A DNA stretch of 64,000 nucleotides from an uncultured Flavobacteriales bacterium (GTDB taxonomy: Bacteria; Bacteroidota; Bacteroidia; Flavobacteriales_G; Salibacteraceae). The notes beneath the pieces were generated by a model. It was not told where the DNA came from and searched no databases. It saw only the letters and a list, made by a program, of their open reading frames with translations. Positions 46,020 to 56,519 of this stretch are shown in pieces (within the stretch, counting starts at the first letter, position 1; every line of letters begins with the position of its first letter). The DNA lies in NCBI GenBank assembly GCA_937899835.1, contig CALCCE010000238.1, positions 1-64,000 of the forward strand. The letters run 5' to 3'. A program made the position numbers and the translations under genes.

Positions 46020-46652
46020 TACAATGGAGCAAATAAGAGTTTATTCTACATAAAGATTACATAGACAAAAAGAGAGACGAAGTACGAAGGTTTTTACGCT
46101 TCCCGTAGGTGCAGCAAGAAATGCTTCCCTTGGCTGCAAAGTGGAGCAAATATTTTAATAAAAAAGTGAAAAAAAAAATCCCTCCGGGCTTGATTAATTG
46201 AAAAATTTATATGCCTCGAAAACAGACAGGAGACGCCGTTTTTGCCAGCCCGTTTTAAGGGGCTGGAAATGTGCAGTTTGGAAAAATGCAAATCCAATTT
46301 GCCGAAGCTCTAAAATTACAGCGATTTGATGTTAATGTGCTGTAAATTAGATTATTGAAGGTGTTTTTAGGGTAATCCTGAGTGGTGTTTTAATCAGAAT
46401 TTTCGTGTAGAAAGTAAGTCAAAAAAATTACCCAAGCAACAGAACTTTTTAACCAATTCCTTCCTTTTATACTGTTCATAACCGCTCTCCATTTCACCGT
46501 GTAGAAGAGGTTTTCAACAACGCTACACAAGACTTCCAAAATGTGCTCATAGCAACACCGGTTGGTAGCTTCGAATTCCTGTTAAATCGAACGGTATTTT
46601 CCACATCCGACCAGCGGTTCAAAAGCACTAACTTTGACCAAAAGATTTGACC
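46020..46652. other. AT-rich non-coding region between dnaA and a divergent thioesterase gene
   Basis: No gene is visible. An A/T-rich stretch lies at about 46150-46215. DnaA-box-like sequences are few and poor: TTTTCCACA (46598-46606, one mismatch), TTTTCAACA (46511-46519, two mismatches) and TGTTCATAA (46473-46481, two mismatches on the other strand). Such regions beside dnaA often hold oriC or a dnaA autoregulatory region; the evidence here is weaker than for the gap at 24260-25359. GC skew across the chromosome would decide between them. Confidence 0.5.
46629..46636 (+). promoter_or_regulatory. Bacteroidota -7 element of the thioesterase gene
   Basis: TAACTTTG matches TAnnTTTG, 16 bp before the ATG at 46653. 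Confidence 0.45.
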
Positions 46653-47063
46653 ATGTTCGAAACCGAACATCGACTCAGGGTTCGGTACTCCGAAACCGAC
46701 AAAATGGGCTTCGTTTATTATGGCCACTACGCCACCTATTTTGAAGTAGCCAGAGTAGAAGCATTGCGCGAGTTAGGAATCCGATATGCCGACCTGGAAG
46801 ACCGGGGAATCATTCTCCCGGTAGCGGAATATAAGGTGAGGTACCACAAGCCCGCACATTACGATGAAGAAATCAGAATTGTGACCCGGGTAAATGGTCT
46901 TCCTCGGGCCAGTATTGTCTTCCATTACAAAGCATTCAATGCCCGGAACGACCTGCTCACCACCGCCACTACCGTATTGGTTTTTGTGGATGCCGCTTCC
47001 CGGAGGCCCATGCGGGCACCCGATGATGTCTTAGAAGCCATGCGGAAGCACAACTTAAGCTGA
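46653..47063 (+). CDS. YbgC/4-hydroxybenzoyl-CoA-type acyl-CoA thioesterase
   Basis: A 136-residue hotdog-fold protein. The N-terminal RYSETDKMGFVYYGHYATYFEVARVEAL is the family signature, with the catalytic Asp in ETDKMG and the His after YYG. The family hydrolyses small or branched acyl-CoA thioesters. The ATG at 46653 is used; a TTG two codons earlier is possible. Its neighbours do not indicate a pathway. Confidence 0.92.
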   Translation: MFETEHRLRVRYSETDKMGFVYYGHYATYFEVARVEALRELGIRYADLEDRGIILPVAEYKVRYHKPAHYDEEIRIVTRVNGLPRASIVFHYKAFNARNDLLTTATTVLVFVDAASRRPMRAPDDVLEAMRKHNLS

Positions 47064-47115
47064 GGTTAACCTTGCGGTAACCTTCCGTTTTTGACAATTG
47101 GGGTTCTTTGCACTC

Positions 47116-47781
47116 ATGAAATCGTTGTTTGCCGAGTTTACAGGAACTTGCTTGCTGGTGTTGGTGGGTACCGGGGCCATTGTGATCAATGACGAGTTCG
47201 AAGGTGTCGTGACCCATCTGGGTATATCCATTGCCTTTGGGGGCATTGTAACCGCCATGATCTTTGCTTTCATCAAAGTATCGGGAGCACACCTCAATCC
47301 GGGTGTTACACTTGGAATGGTGCTGCGCAAGCAAATGCCTTTCAGCCAGTTTTTACCCTATGTAGCGGCACAGTGTAGCGGTGCAATCGTAGCCAGTGCG
47401 TTTTTGGCGCTGCTGTTTCCCAATCACCCACATTTGGGTGCTACCCAAATTAGTGTGCATTGGCCCTCAGGGTTGCTGGTAGAAACCGCCATGTCCTTTT
47501 TGTTGTTTCTTGGTATTCTTTGGGTAGCCTTTGAAGCGCGGCCCAAAACCTGGAAAATTGCATTAGTGGTAGGAGCTATCGTAGGGATAGAGGCATTTTT
47601 CGGAGGTCCGCTCACCGGAGCTTCCATGAATCCAGCCCGTTCGTTAGGCCCGGCACTGCTTTCCGGTACCTGGAACCATTTTTGGATTTATTTGGTAGGG
47701 CCTTTTGCAGGAATGACCTTAGCTGCTTTTGCCTGCCCATACTTGCGGGTTTCTAGTTCCTGCTGCGAAGAAGGCTGCTAA
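47116..47781 (+). CDS. Aquaporin / MIP-family channel
   Basis: A 221-residue protein with six membrane spans and the two MIP half-helix motifs: SGAHLNPGVTLG in the first half and GASMNPARSLGPAL in the second. The first motif is NPG instead of the usual NPA; the second is canonical. The length (221) and the Arg of the second motif fit water- or small-solute channels of the AqpZ type. The C-terminus ends in an unusual Cys-rich CCEEGC. The start is ATG 47116. Confidence 0.9.
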   Translation: MKSLFAEFTGTCLLVLVGTGAIVINDEFEGVVTHLGISIAFGGIVTAMIFAFIKVSGAHLNPGVTLGMVLRKQMPFSQFLPYVAAQCSGAIVASAFLALLFPNHPHLGATQISVHWPSGLLVETAMSFLLFLGILWVAFEARPKTWKIALVVGAIVGIEAFFGGPLTGASMNPARSLGPALLSGTWNHFWIYLVGPFAGMTLAAFACPYLRVSSSCCEEGC

Positions 47782-47787
47782 TGCCGC

Positions 47788-49614
47788 TTAACGGTTCGAA
47801 ACCAATTTAAAGGTGCGTTGGTAGCCGTTCCAACGGGCAGTCACTAAATAAATCCCATTGGGTAGGGTGCCATTTTCCAGCCGTAGGCGTTGTTGTTGGT
47901 GCCATTCCATGGATTGCATCACACGGCCTTGCAGGTCGGCGATTTCCAACAAACCAGATACCGGCTGCCCAAAGTGGAGAAAAGCATCTTCACCATTGAA
48001 AGTATAACCGTAGCTGTTTTGCAATTCTACCGCTGATGAGCGTTCATTTTCTGATACTCCAACGGTGCAGAACTCCAAAAGACCACGCTGGTTAAAGCGG
48101 TCGCAGATTTGGATGCGGTGGGCGCCATTGTAGAGCAGTTCATCCGCTTGCACATAAAGCAAGGCAGCTTGTGCCATAGTCATTTGAGCAGTGTAACCAA
48201 ACAAAGACTCTAACAAAATTCGATCGGCTTTTTCACGTCCAATATCGTCTTGAATTTGCATGATGGTCGCCGACCAGATGTCAGCATCGGTGTAGATGTT
48301 GTTTACAATATCGTTGGGGTAGGTCTTGCTGCTGACAGCAACCCGACCGTTCCAAAACTCGTTGTGGCCGTCCCAGTTGAAAACATCGTTGAAATTGAAG
48401 CTGCTCAGTGCCCTTGAGTAAGAAGCAGCCAAATAGTCTCCCAGCGCCTCGTCTAAGGCATTGCGCTGGGTACCCAAATTCGTACCAGGAGCGGCACTGT
48501 TGGAAATGGCATGACCGTATTCGTGAATGATGACATCGGCATCTTCAGCATCGTCTACACCGCCTTCGCCAAACGTAAGCCTCGGAGGATTGGCCGAAGC
48601 GTTGAAACTGCTTTGGTCAGCACCGTTAAACCCGTGGGCATCCACATGAATTTGATAATCGACCAGGTTGTTGAATCCCAAGCTGCGCAGGTACAATTGG
48701 TATTCGGTAATGTGGTAGAGCACCATCACATCTTCAAAACCATCTTCACCGCGAGTGAAAGAAAAATTGGGAGTGGGTGAGGTGGCCGGTAAAATGTTGG
48801 GCGAACTAAAGTCGCGTACCTGGATGAAATCGTTTTCCAACACGTATTCACTTCCGTTGTAGGTCACATCCAGAGTAACGGCAATGCGTTCGTTGTTGAT
48901 CAACGTATAGTTGCTATCGCCACGATCGGTATAAGGAGCACCATAACCAACACTGGCCGTGGTGAGTGGGTCTGGTGAAAACACCATGCCGGTAGCCGGG
49001 GTGTCCACCACAACATGGGGAGAACAAGCATAAACCAGTCGGTCGCGTTCCATCAGTACCTCTCCTGAAGCGCCTAAGATGAGTTCTTCATAGTCACCGG
49101 TTTCGCTTCCCCAAGTGGCTTTCAAAGCCGGAACGAGCCGTTCTTCTACTGGCCACCATACAGCTTCGGTTTCTACAAACTCAATGGTTGCTTCTTTATC
49201 GTTTAGCAGTGCATGGGCCAAAGCGGCATCTGGAAATTCGGGCGCTGTGGTCACTTCATAAAACAAGCGATGGTGAAAGATAGAGACGATGTTGCCTTCA
49301 AAGTCTGTATTCACCTTGATTTGAGAGCCGTAAACCGGTTTGCCTAAAACAGTTTGCCGGTAGAGGTAGTGGTTGCCGGTGAGGCTTTTACGAGTCGACC
49401 GTAAGTCGAGGCCTTGCTCGGTAGTTTGACCATTTAAAAAACGGGTTTTCAAGTAATCTTTCAACTCGGTTTCGGTAAAATCTTTGCCGAGATAAACAGT
49501 CTCAAAAACGGCCTCTGGAGCTCTTTCGGTGAAGTTCTGGCCCTGTGTATGGAAACATACCAAGCCGAAGACAAAACAAACTACCGCAGAAAGGGATAAA
49601 CGAACGGGAAACAT
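47788..49614 (-). CDS. M36 (fungalysin-type) metallopeptidase with T9SS sorting domain
   Basis: A 608-residue secreted protease. A signal peptide (MFPVRLSLSAVVCFVFGLVC) is followed by an FTP-like propeptide (about 40-200), then a catalytic domain with the zinc motif HEYGH (364-368) and the third ligand Glu389 in LDEALGDY. The C-terminal domain (about 530-608) has the type A T9SS pattern (GLLEIADLQGRVMQSM, LPNGIYLVTARWNGYQRTFKL). It is expected to be exported by the T9SS after folding and activation. It is convergent with the aquaporin gene (6 bp between). Confidence 0.93.
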   Translation of the reverse strand: MFPVRLSLSAVVCFVFGLVCFHTQGQNFTERAPEAVFETVYLGKDFTETELKDYLKTRFLNGQTTEQGLDLRSTRKSLTGNHYLYRQTVLGKPVYGSQIKVNTDFEGNIVSIFHHRLFYEVTTAPEFPDAALAHALLNDKEATIEFVETEAVWWPVEERLVPALKATWGSETGDYEELILGASGEVLMERDRLVYACSPHVVVDTPATGMVFSPDPLTTASVGYGAPYTDRGDSNYTLINNERIAVTLDVTYNGSEYVLENDFIQVRDFSSPNILPATSPTPNFSFTRGEDGFEDVMVLYHITEYQLYLRSLGFNNLVDYQIHVDAHGFNGADQSSFNASANPPRLTFGEGGVDDAEDADVIIHEYGHAISNSAAPGTNLGTQRNALDEALGDYLAASYSRALSSFNFNDVFNWDGHNEFWNGRVAVSSKTYPNDIVNNIYTDADIWSATIMQIQDDIGREKADRILLESLFGYTAQMTMAQAALLYVQADELLYNGAHRIQICDRFNQRGLLEFCTVGVSENERSSAVELQNSYGYTFNGEDAFLHFGQPVSGLLEIADLQGRVMQSMEWHQQQRLRLENGTLPNGIYLVTARWNGYQRTFKLVSNR

Positions 49615-49622
49615 AAACGGGG

Positions 49623-50237
49623 CTAAGCAAGGGTTTCTACTTGCAAGTTAGCGATTTGTTGCAAGCGCTTCAACACCTTCTGCGAACGATTCTTACGGAC
49701 CCAAATGCGCAACTGGCAACTGGCAGCAAATTCAGGCGACTGCACGTCGATGTTTTCCTCCCGCAAAATTCGCATCACTCCGCTCATTTGAGCGTAGTCA
49801 AACAGCAAAAGAAAGTCTATCCCCATCACTTTGGTTTCCACCTGAGCCGCGTTCAAGGCCAAACGAGCACTTTCCCGGTAGGCTTGAATCAAGCCACCTA
49901 CGCCCAATTTGACGCCACCAAAATACCTGACCACCACTACCAAACAGTTGGTAAGCTCGTGACCTGTTATTTGATTTAAAATGGGTTTGCCGGCCGAGTT
50001 GGCGGGCTCTCCTGCATCGTTGGCACGGGTAGTTTTGCCATCGTTGCCCAATACGTAGGCGTAGCAAACGTGCCGGGAAGTGTGGTGCTCCTGGCGCAAA
50101 CGTTCCAATTCAGCTTTCACTGCCGTTTCATCAGGAGTATGCAGCGCGTAACTGTAAAACTTGCTGCCTTTTTCTTTGAACAATCCTTCGCCCGGTTCGC
50201 TCAGGGTAAGGTAGGTGTCTTTCTCCGGGCCGCTCAT
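49623..50237 (-). CDS. YigZ/IMPACT-family protein
   Basis: A 204-residue protein with the N-terminal UPF0029 (IMPACT) domain: KGSKFYSYALHTPDE, HHTSRHVCYAYVLG, NDAGEPANSAGKPIL, VVVRYFGGVKLGVGGLIQAYRESARLAL. It has a C-terminal DUF1949-type ferredoxin-like domain. The molecular role of the bacterial family is not established. It overlaps the transporter gene by 4 bp in the ribD operon, with the protease gene 8 bp downstream. Confidence 0.92.
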   Translation of the reverse strand: MSGPEKDTYLTLSEPGEGLFKEKGSKFYSYALHTPDETAVKAELERLRQEHHTSRHVCYAYVLGNDGKTTRANDAGEPANSAGKPILNQITGHELTNCLVVVVRYFGGVKLGVGGLIQAYRESARLALNAAQVETKVMGIDFLLLFDYAQMSGVMRILREENIDVQSPEFAASCQLRIWVRKNRSQKVLKRLQQIANLQVETLA

Positions 50238-51091
50238 GCAAACCAGCTTAATAGCACAATTCCAAAGACGGAAACTCCTATGCCTATGGCGCTACCAGTA
50301 GAAAGTTTCTCCCCAAATAACAGCCTTCCGCCCAAAACCGAAACGATCACCACGCCAATGTTGTTGATGGGAAAAAGCACCGAGCTTTGGAAGCCGCTTT
50401 GCTCCAGGGCTTTAATGATCAGGTAGATGGAAAAGTAATTCGGCACTCCCAACACGATGCCCCAAATCAGGTTTTTGCGCGTAAATCGGATGTTGTTGGT
50501 GAAAAACAAATAGATCAACCCCAAAACACCGGCCACCAAAAAAATACTTGGAATAAACGTCAGCATCGCCACATCCGAAGTGAGGTAATGGTGTTGGACA
50601 TATTTAATCAAGGTGTCAATCAAGCCCGAACCCATGAAGAGCACCAGCGGGAGCCAATAGTCGTTGGTTTCGATCCGCAAATTAGACGAAGGACGGGAAG
50701 TCAACCAAACCCCGAGCAGGGCAGTGAGGATGCCGGCAATCTTTCCCACCGTAATGGCATCATCATACAACCAAAAAGCAATGCCGACCGGCACGGCCAC
50801 CGACATTTTATTCGCTACGGAAGCTACTGAAACCGATATGCGTTGGGCCGTCAAGCCCAAAACATTGAACAACGAAATGAACAAGATGCCCAAAATAAGG
50901 GCCATCCAGCGCCAATCGGCGGCCCAGGGTTCGGCCGATAAGTACTCAGGATGAACCAACAAACCGGTGATAAAAGCGGCAAAATAATTCACCACAATCG
51001 CCTGGCGGTTGTCCACTCCACGAATGTCGAACCACTTGAATACGAAAAACAGCAGGGCAGAGGTAAGGATGCTGAAGGCCAAAAAAATCAT
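50234..51091 (-). CDS. EamA-family (DMT) transporter
   Basis: A 285-residue protein with about ten membrane spans arranged as two repeats of five, typical of EamA/DMT permeases (for example MSVAVPVGIAFWLYDDAITVGKIAGILTALLGVWL). Substrates of the family vary (amino acids, nucleotides, sugars, riboflavin in some). It overlaps both ribD and the YigZ gene by 4 bp. The link with ribD is suggestive but not diagnostic of a flavin-related role. Confidence 0.86.
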   Translation of the reverse strand: MIFLAFSILTSALLFFVFKWFDIRGVDNRQAIVVNYFAAFITGLLVHPEYLSAEPWAADWRWMALILGILFISLFNVLGLTAQRISVSVASVANKMSVAVPVGIAFWLYDDAITVGKIAGILTALLGVWLTSRPSSNLRIETNDYWLPLVLFMGSGLIDTLIKYVQHHYLTSDVAMLTFIPSIFLVAGVLGLIYLFFTNNIRFTRKNLIWGIVLGVPNYFSIYLIIKALEQSGFQSSVLFPINNIGVVIVSVLGGRLLFGEKLSTGSAIGIGVSVFGIVLLSWFA

Positions 51092-52131
51092 ACTTCTGCT
51101 TTATAAAAGGTAAAACAGCGGTCTTTTCCCACTTGATGCACTTGATGCGCTTTCCCGGGAAGGGTTGGCGCTGGTACACCGCTGCCAATCAACTTTTCAG
51201 CTTGCCAAACGCGCGCTTCGTCCCAAAGCCCTTCCAACAGCAGCTGCTGGTGAATAGTAGCTCCGCCCTCCACCAGTATCGATTGAATGTTTTGCGCGTA
51301 CAGTTGGTCCATCACCTCTGCCAGCGTTGCTGTTGGTGAGGTTGGCATCCATTCTACCGCATCGCTTTTCGGTTGGTTAGCGCTAAATACCATCGTACGA
51401 ACAGAGCCATCCATGAGGTACAAATCAACCGGCAACTTGCCAGAGCGGTCAAGCACAAGGCGTACCGGAGAATTACCACTCCATCGGCGAACGTCCAATC
51501 GAGGGTTGTCGAGTAAGGCAGTGCCGCTACCGATTAGTATTCCGGCCTCTTGACTGCGCCATTGATGTACCCAGCGCTGGCTCTCTTTTCCCGAAATCGC
51601 CAAAGGTTTTTGTTGGGTAGCCGTGTTGCGGTGCCAATCGATGAAACCGTCAGCGCTTTGCGCCCATTTCAATATAATATAAGGCCTTTTGTGGGTATGA
51701 AAAGTGAAAAATCGGCGGTTGAGGTGGGCACCTTCTTGTTCCATAACACTGGTAGTGACTTCAATGCCCGCCTCTTTTAATTTGGCAATGCCGCGCCCAT
51801 CTACTTGGGCAAAAGGATCGCGGTTGGCCATCACCACCCTTTTAAGACGGTGCTGCACAATCAAGTCGGCACAAGGGGGAGTTTTGCCAAAATGAGCGCA
51901 AGGTTCCAGGTTGACGTAAATGGTTGCTTCAGATAGCAGTTCCTTATGCTTCACCGAGGCAATGGCATTCACCTCAGCGTGGGGCCCACCACATTGTTGA
52001 TGGTATCCTTCCCCGATAATGCTGTTGTTGTGCACCACCACACTACCCACCAGGGGGTTGGGCGCAGCCCGTCCGGTTCCCATCGCAGCCAGTTGCAGGC
52101 AGCGCTTCATAAAGTGCCGGTCTTGTTCCAT
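51088..52131 (-). CDS. ribD: Bifunctional riboflavin deaminase/reductase
   Basis: A 347-residue protein. The N-terminal deaminase domain has the zinc motif HAE (about 51-53) and PCAHFGKTPPC (about 77-87). The C-terminal reductase domain begins at about 150, with RPYIILKWAQSADGFI and VEGGATIHQQLL. It deaminates and then reduces 2,5-diamino-6-ribosylamino-4-pyrimidinone 5'-phosphate in riboflavin synthesis. The ATG at 52131 is preferred over a GTG at 52137. First gene of a ribD-EamA-YigZ operon. The promoter faces prmC. Confidence 0.95.
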   Translation of the reverse strand: MEQDRHFMKRCLQLAAMGTGRAAPNPLVGSVVVHNNSIIGEGYHQQCGGPHAEVNAIASVKHKELLSEATIYVNLEPCAHFGKTPPCADLIVQHRLKRVVMANRDPFAQVDGRGIAKLKEAGIEVTTSVMEQEGAHLNRRFFTFHTHKRPYIILKWAQSADGFIDWHRNTATQQKPLAISGKESQRWVHQWRSQEAGILIGSGTALLDNPRLDVRRWSGNSPVRLVLDRSGKLPVDLYLMDGSVRTMVFSANQPKSDAVEWMPTSPTATLAEVMDQLYAQNIQSILVEGGATIHQQLLLEGLWDEARVWQAEKLIGSGVPAPTLPGKAHQVHQVGKDRCFTFYKAEV

Positions 52132-52160
52132 TGTCACGCTTCGAAGGGGAATTAACGGGC

Positions 52161-52188
52161 CAAAAGTAAGTCATTTTACCTACTTTTG
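52161..52188. promoter_or_regulatory. Overlapping divergent -7 elements of ribD and prmC
   Basis: CAAAAGTA (52161-52168, TACTTTTG on the minus strand) serves ribD, and TACTTTTG (52181-52188, plus strand) serves prmC. They form a perfect 8-bp inverted repeat with a 12-bp spacer. Each promoter's -33 region would fall on or beyond the other's -7 element, so one polymerase should exclude the other. The plus-strand element ends 6 bp before the prmC GTG start. Confidence 0.55.
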
Positions 52189-52194
52189 ATCACC

Positions 52195-53079
52195 GTGAAT
52201 CTGGCCAAAAACACCTTGGGAGCAATGGAAAAGCAATTTGTGCATTCCCTTACCAATCGGCACGAGTCTCGCGAGGCGCAGGCCATGTTTCGGCATGCGG
52301 TGGATCACTTGTTGCAACTTTCACCCGCCCAGCTTTTGCTGGCCAAAGAACAGCGACTTTCCGAATCAGAAATTTTAAGCTTTCAAGGCATTCTTCAAGG
52401 TTTGTCCGATGGTAAACCGTTGCAATACTTATTGGGAGAAGTGGTGTTTGATGCGCTGCACTTAAAAGTAGATGAGCGGGTGCTTATTCCTCGACCAGAA
52501 ACGGAAGAGTTGGTAGACTACGTCGACCAACACCTCCAACATCATTTTGCCCGGGGTGCCTCAGTATTGGACTTGGGTACCGGAAGCGGATGCATCGCCC
52601 TTGGAGTGAAACAACGCTATCCCAAAGCCGTAGTGCACGGTATGGATGTCTCCCCAAATGCGCTGGAATTGGCACGGCAAAATGCTGTGGATAATCAACT
52701 GGAAGTCGACTTTTTTCAGGGAAACTTACTTACTGGTGAAGGACTTAAAAATAGAGGCCCTTACGATCTTTTGGTGAGCAACCCACCCTATGTTCCACAA
52801 TCGGAAGGGGAAAACATGGCACCCCATGTGTTGGACCATGAACCGCATTTAGCTTTATTTGTTCCCGAGGATGATCCTTTGATCTTTTATCGGCGTATCC
52901 TAGAACTATCGGAAAGTTTGCTCAAAGAAGGCGGATGGGTATTTTTCGAAATCCATGCTTCATTAGGCCAGGCGATGGTCCATTTGCTGGAAACTGTAAA
53001 AAGATGGGATGCTATCGAGTTAAAGCAAGACCTTAGTGGACACGACCGAATGATCTGGGCTCAAAAAAATCAGGACTGA
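52195..53079 (+). CDS. prmC: Release-factor glutamine methyltransferase PrmC
   Basis: A 294-residue protein with an N-terminal helical domain (about 1-90), a methyltransferase domain with SAM motif LDLGTGSGCIALGV, and the catalytic NPPY in LLVSNPPYVPQ, as expected for N5-glutamine methylation of RF1/RF2. The GTG at 52195, 6 bp after the -7 element, is taken as the start of a near-leaderless message; an ATG at 52225 is the alternative and would shorten the N-terminal helix. Confidence 0.93.
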   Translation: MNLAKNTLGAMEKQFVHSLTNRHESREAQAMFRHAVDHLLQLSPAQLLLAKEQRLSESEILSFQGILQGLSDGKPLQYLLGEVVFDALHLKVDERVLIPRPETEELVDYVDQHLQHHFARGASVLDLGTGSGCIALGVKQRYPKAVVHGMDVSPNALELARQNAVDNQLEVDFFQGNLLTGEGLKNRGPYDLLVSNPPYVPQSEGENMAPHVLDHEPHLALFVPEDDPLIFYRRILELSESLLKEGGWVFFEIHASLGQAMVHLLETVKRWDAIELKQDLSGHDRMIWAQKNQD

Positions 53080-53085
53080 GCAAAC

Positions 53086-53910
53086 ATGAAACACCTACTA
53101 TTTTCTGTATTCCTACTGTTGTTGAGCGGATTTTCATGGGGACAATATGCCACCGGAAATCGAACATCAACCTTTCCTGGCTGGTCATTGAATTCGTCTC
53201 GCCAAATTATGGCACGCAGTACCTCACCTTATTGGCTACAGGCAGATTCTACCAAAAAAGGCTGTAGCGAAGCTTGTGGCGCTCAAGGTTGCCTGCTCAA
53301 TACCAAAGTATTGGCTTCTTTCGATACCCGATTCTCCCAGTTCGAAGGGGAGTTTGTGCGTTTGAATGGATTCAGATTGGGTTTGGATGTAGCCAAAGCC
53401 TTCCGATTTGGTGTTAGTGGATATTGGCAACGTAGAAAAATTGACCTTGATCCCATTGCCATGGATCCTCCATTACAGGATACTTTGCGCACCTTTAACT
53501 TTCAATACTTTGCGTTCTTTTCTGAGTTTATTCTTTACCAGGATTTTAAATGGGAATTGAGTTTGCCGATTGCTTTTGGTGTTGGCCCAAGGGTATTTGA
53601 GTACCGCATTAATGAAGATGGGCCCGTGTTGCGAAAAGACAGCCGCGACATTGGTTTGGCCACCATTAGCGTGGATGGCCACTTTCGAGTGGTTCCCTGG
53701 GTGGCTCTTGGTGCTGGTTTTGGCTATCGACATGCCTTTGTAAACGAATCTGAAACCCGCGACATCATCAATGAGCCCATTTACTCCATCAAATTAAAAT
53801 TCCTGGTGGGCAACTTCGTGAAGTTTATGTTCTTCCGCTACAAGTTGGAAGAAGAACGCGATGCCTACATTAAAGAGCGGGAAGCACGTCGGCAAGCACG
53901 CCAGAAATAA
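53086..53910 (+). CDS. Secreted, probably outer-membrane beta-rich protein of unknown function
   Basis: A 274-residue protein with a clear signal peptide (MKHLLFSVFLLLLSGFSWGQ). Alternating hydrophobic residues in the central part (for example FRLGLDVAKAFRFGVSGYWQRRK, FAFFSEFILYQDFKWELSLPIAFGVGPRVFEYRI) suggest an outer-membrane barrel. Three cysteines are clustered near residues 50-65 (CSEACGAQGC). A basic, charged tail (KEREARRQARQK) is unusual. It sits 6 bp after prmC and 18 bp before ligA. I do not recognise a family. Confidence 0.75.
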   Translation: MKHLLFSVFLLLLSGFSWGQYATGNRTSTFPGWSLNSSRQIMARSTSPYWLQADSTKKGCSEACGAQGCLLNTKVLASFDTRFSQFEGEFVRLNGFRLGLDVAKAFRFGVSGYWQRRKIDLDPIAMDPPLQDTLRTFNFQYFAFFSEFILYQDFKWELSLPIAFGVGPRVFEYRINEDGPVLRKDSRDIGLATISVDGHFRVVPWVALGAGFGYRHAFVNESETRDIINEPIYSIKLKFLVGNFVKFMFFRYKLEEERDAYIKEREARRQARQK

Positions 53911-55950
<2,040 letters not shown>

Positions 55951-55958
55951 TTGAGGCC

Positions 55959-56519
55959 ATGGCGGGAATTCAAGAACAAATCGGAACATGGATGCTGAAG
56001 CGGGACTACCGCAAGCACAAAAGAAAGAAGCAAGGCAAAAACCTGCAGGAGGCCAACAAAGTAGCCGTATTGTTCCAGGCGAAAGATGAAGAAACCTACA
56101 AAACGGTTCGAAAGTATGTACGCTTCCTCAAAGAAGAAGGCATCAAAAAGGTGTTGGTACTGGGTTTTATAGATGGCAAAGAGAACCCTTTCTTCCTGCC
56201 TTCTAAACTCGAATTCGACTATTTTAACCGCAAAGACCTCAACCTCTACAAGCTACCCCGATCGGTAGTAGTCAGCAACTTCATTGCTGAGGAATACGAT
56301 ATTTTGATTGACTTGACCGACGGGGCACAACTGGCCCTCACTTATGTATTGGCCCTTTCCAAAGCCCGACTAAAGGTCGGGAGACACCTCCAAGCCCACC
56401 AAGAATACCTTGATTTAATGATTCAGCTGCCAGCATCCGCAGACCTGAACGACTTCTTACCTCACATCAACCCCTACTTAAAAATCTTCAACACCAACCA
56501 ACATGTCGAGCGCGTTTAG
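55959..56519 (+). CDS. DUF6913-family protein
   Basis: A 186-residue soluble protein with a very basic N-terminus (KRDYRKHKRKKQGKN). A Rossmann-like segment VRFLKEEGIKKVLVLGFIDGKENP and the segment SNFIAEEYDILIDLTDG match the DUF6913 family, a Bacteroidota-specific group of unknown function. It lies 8 bp after ligA and overlaps dapA by 17 bp. The overlap with dapA is notable, but no biochemical role is known. Confidence 0.82.
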   Translation: MAGIQEQIGTWMLKRDYRKHKRKKQGKNLQEANKVAVLFQAKDEETYKTVRKYVRFLKEEGIKKVLVLGFIDGKENPFFLPSKLEFDYFNRKDLNLYKLPRSVVVSNFIAEEYDILIDLTDGAQLALTYVLALSKARLKVGRHLQAHQEYLDLMIQLPASADLNDFLPHINPYLKIFNTNQHVERV

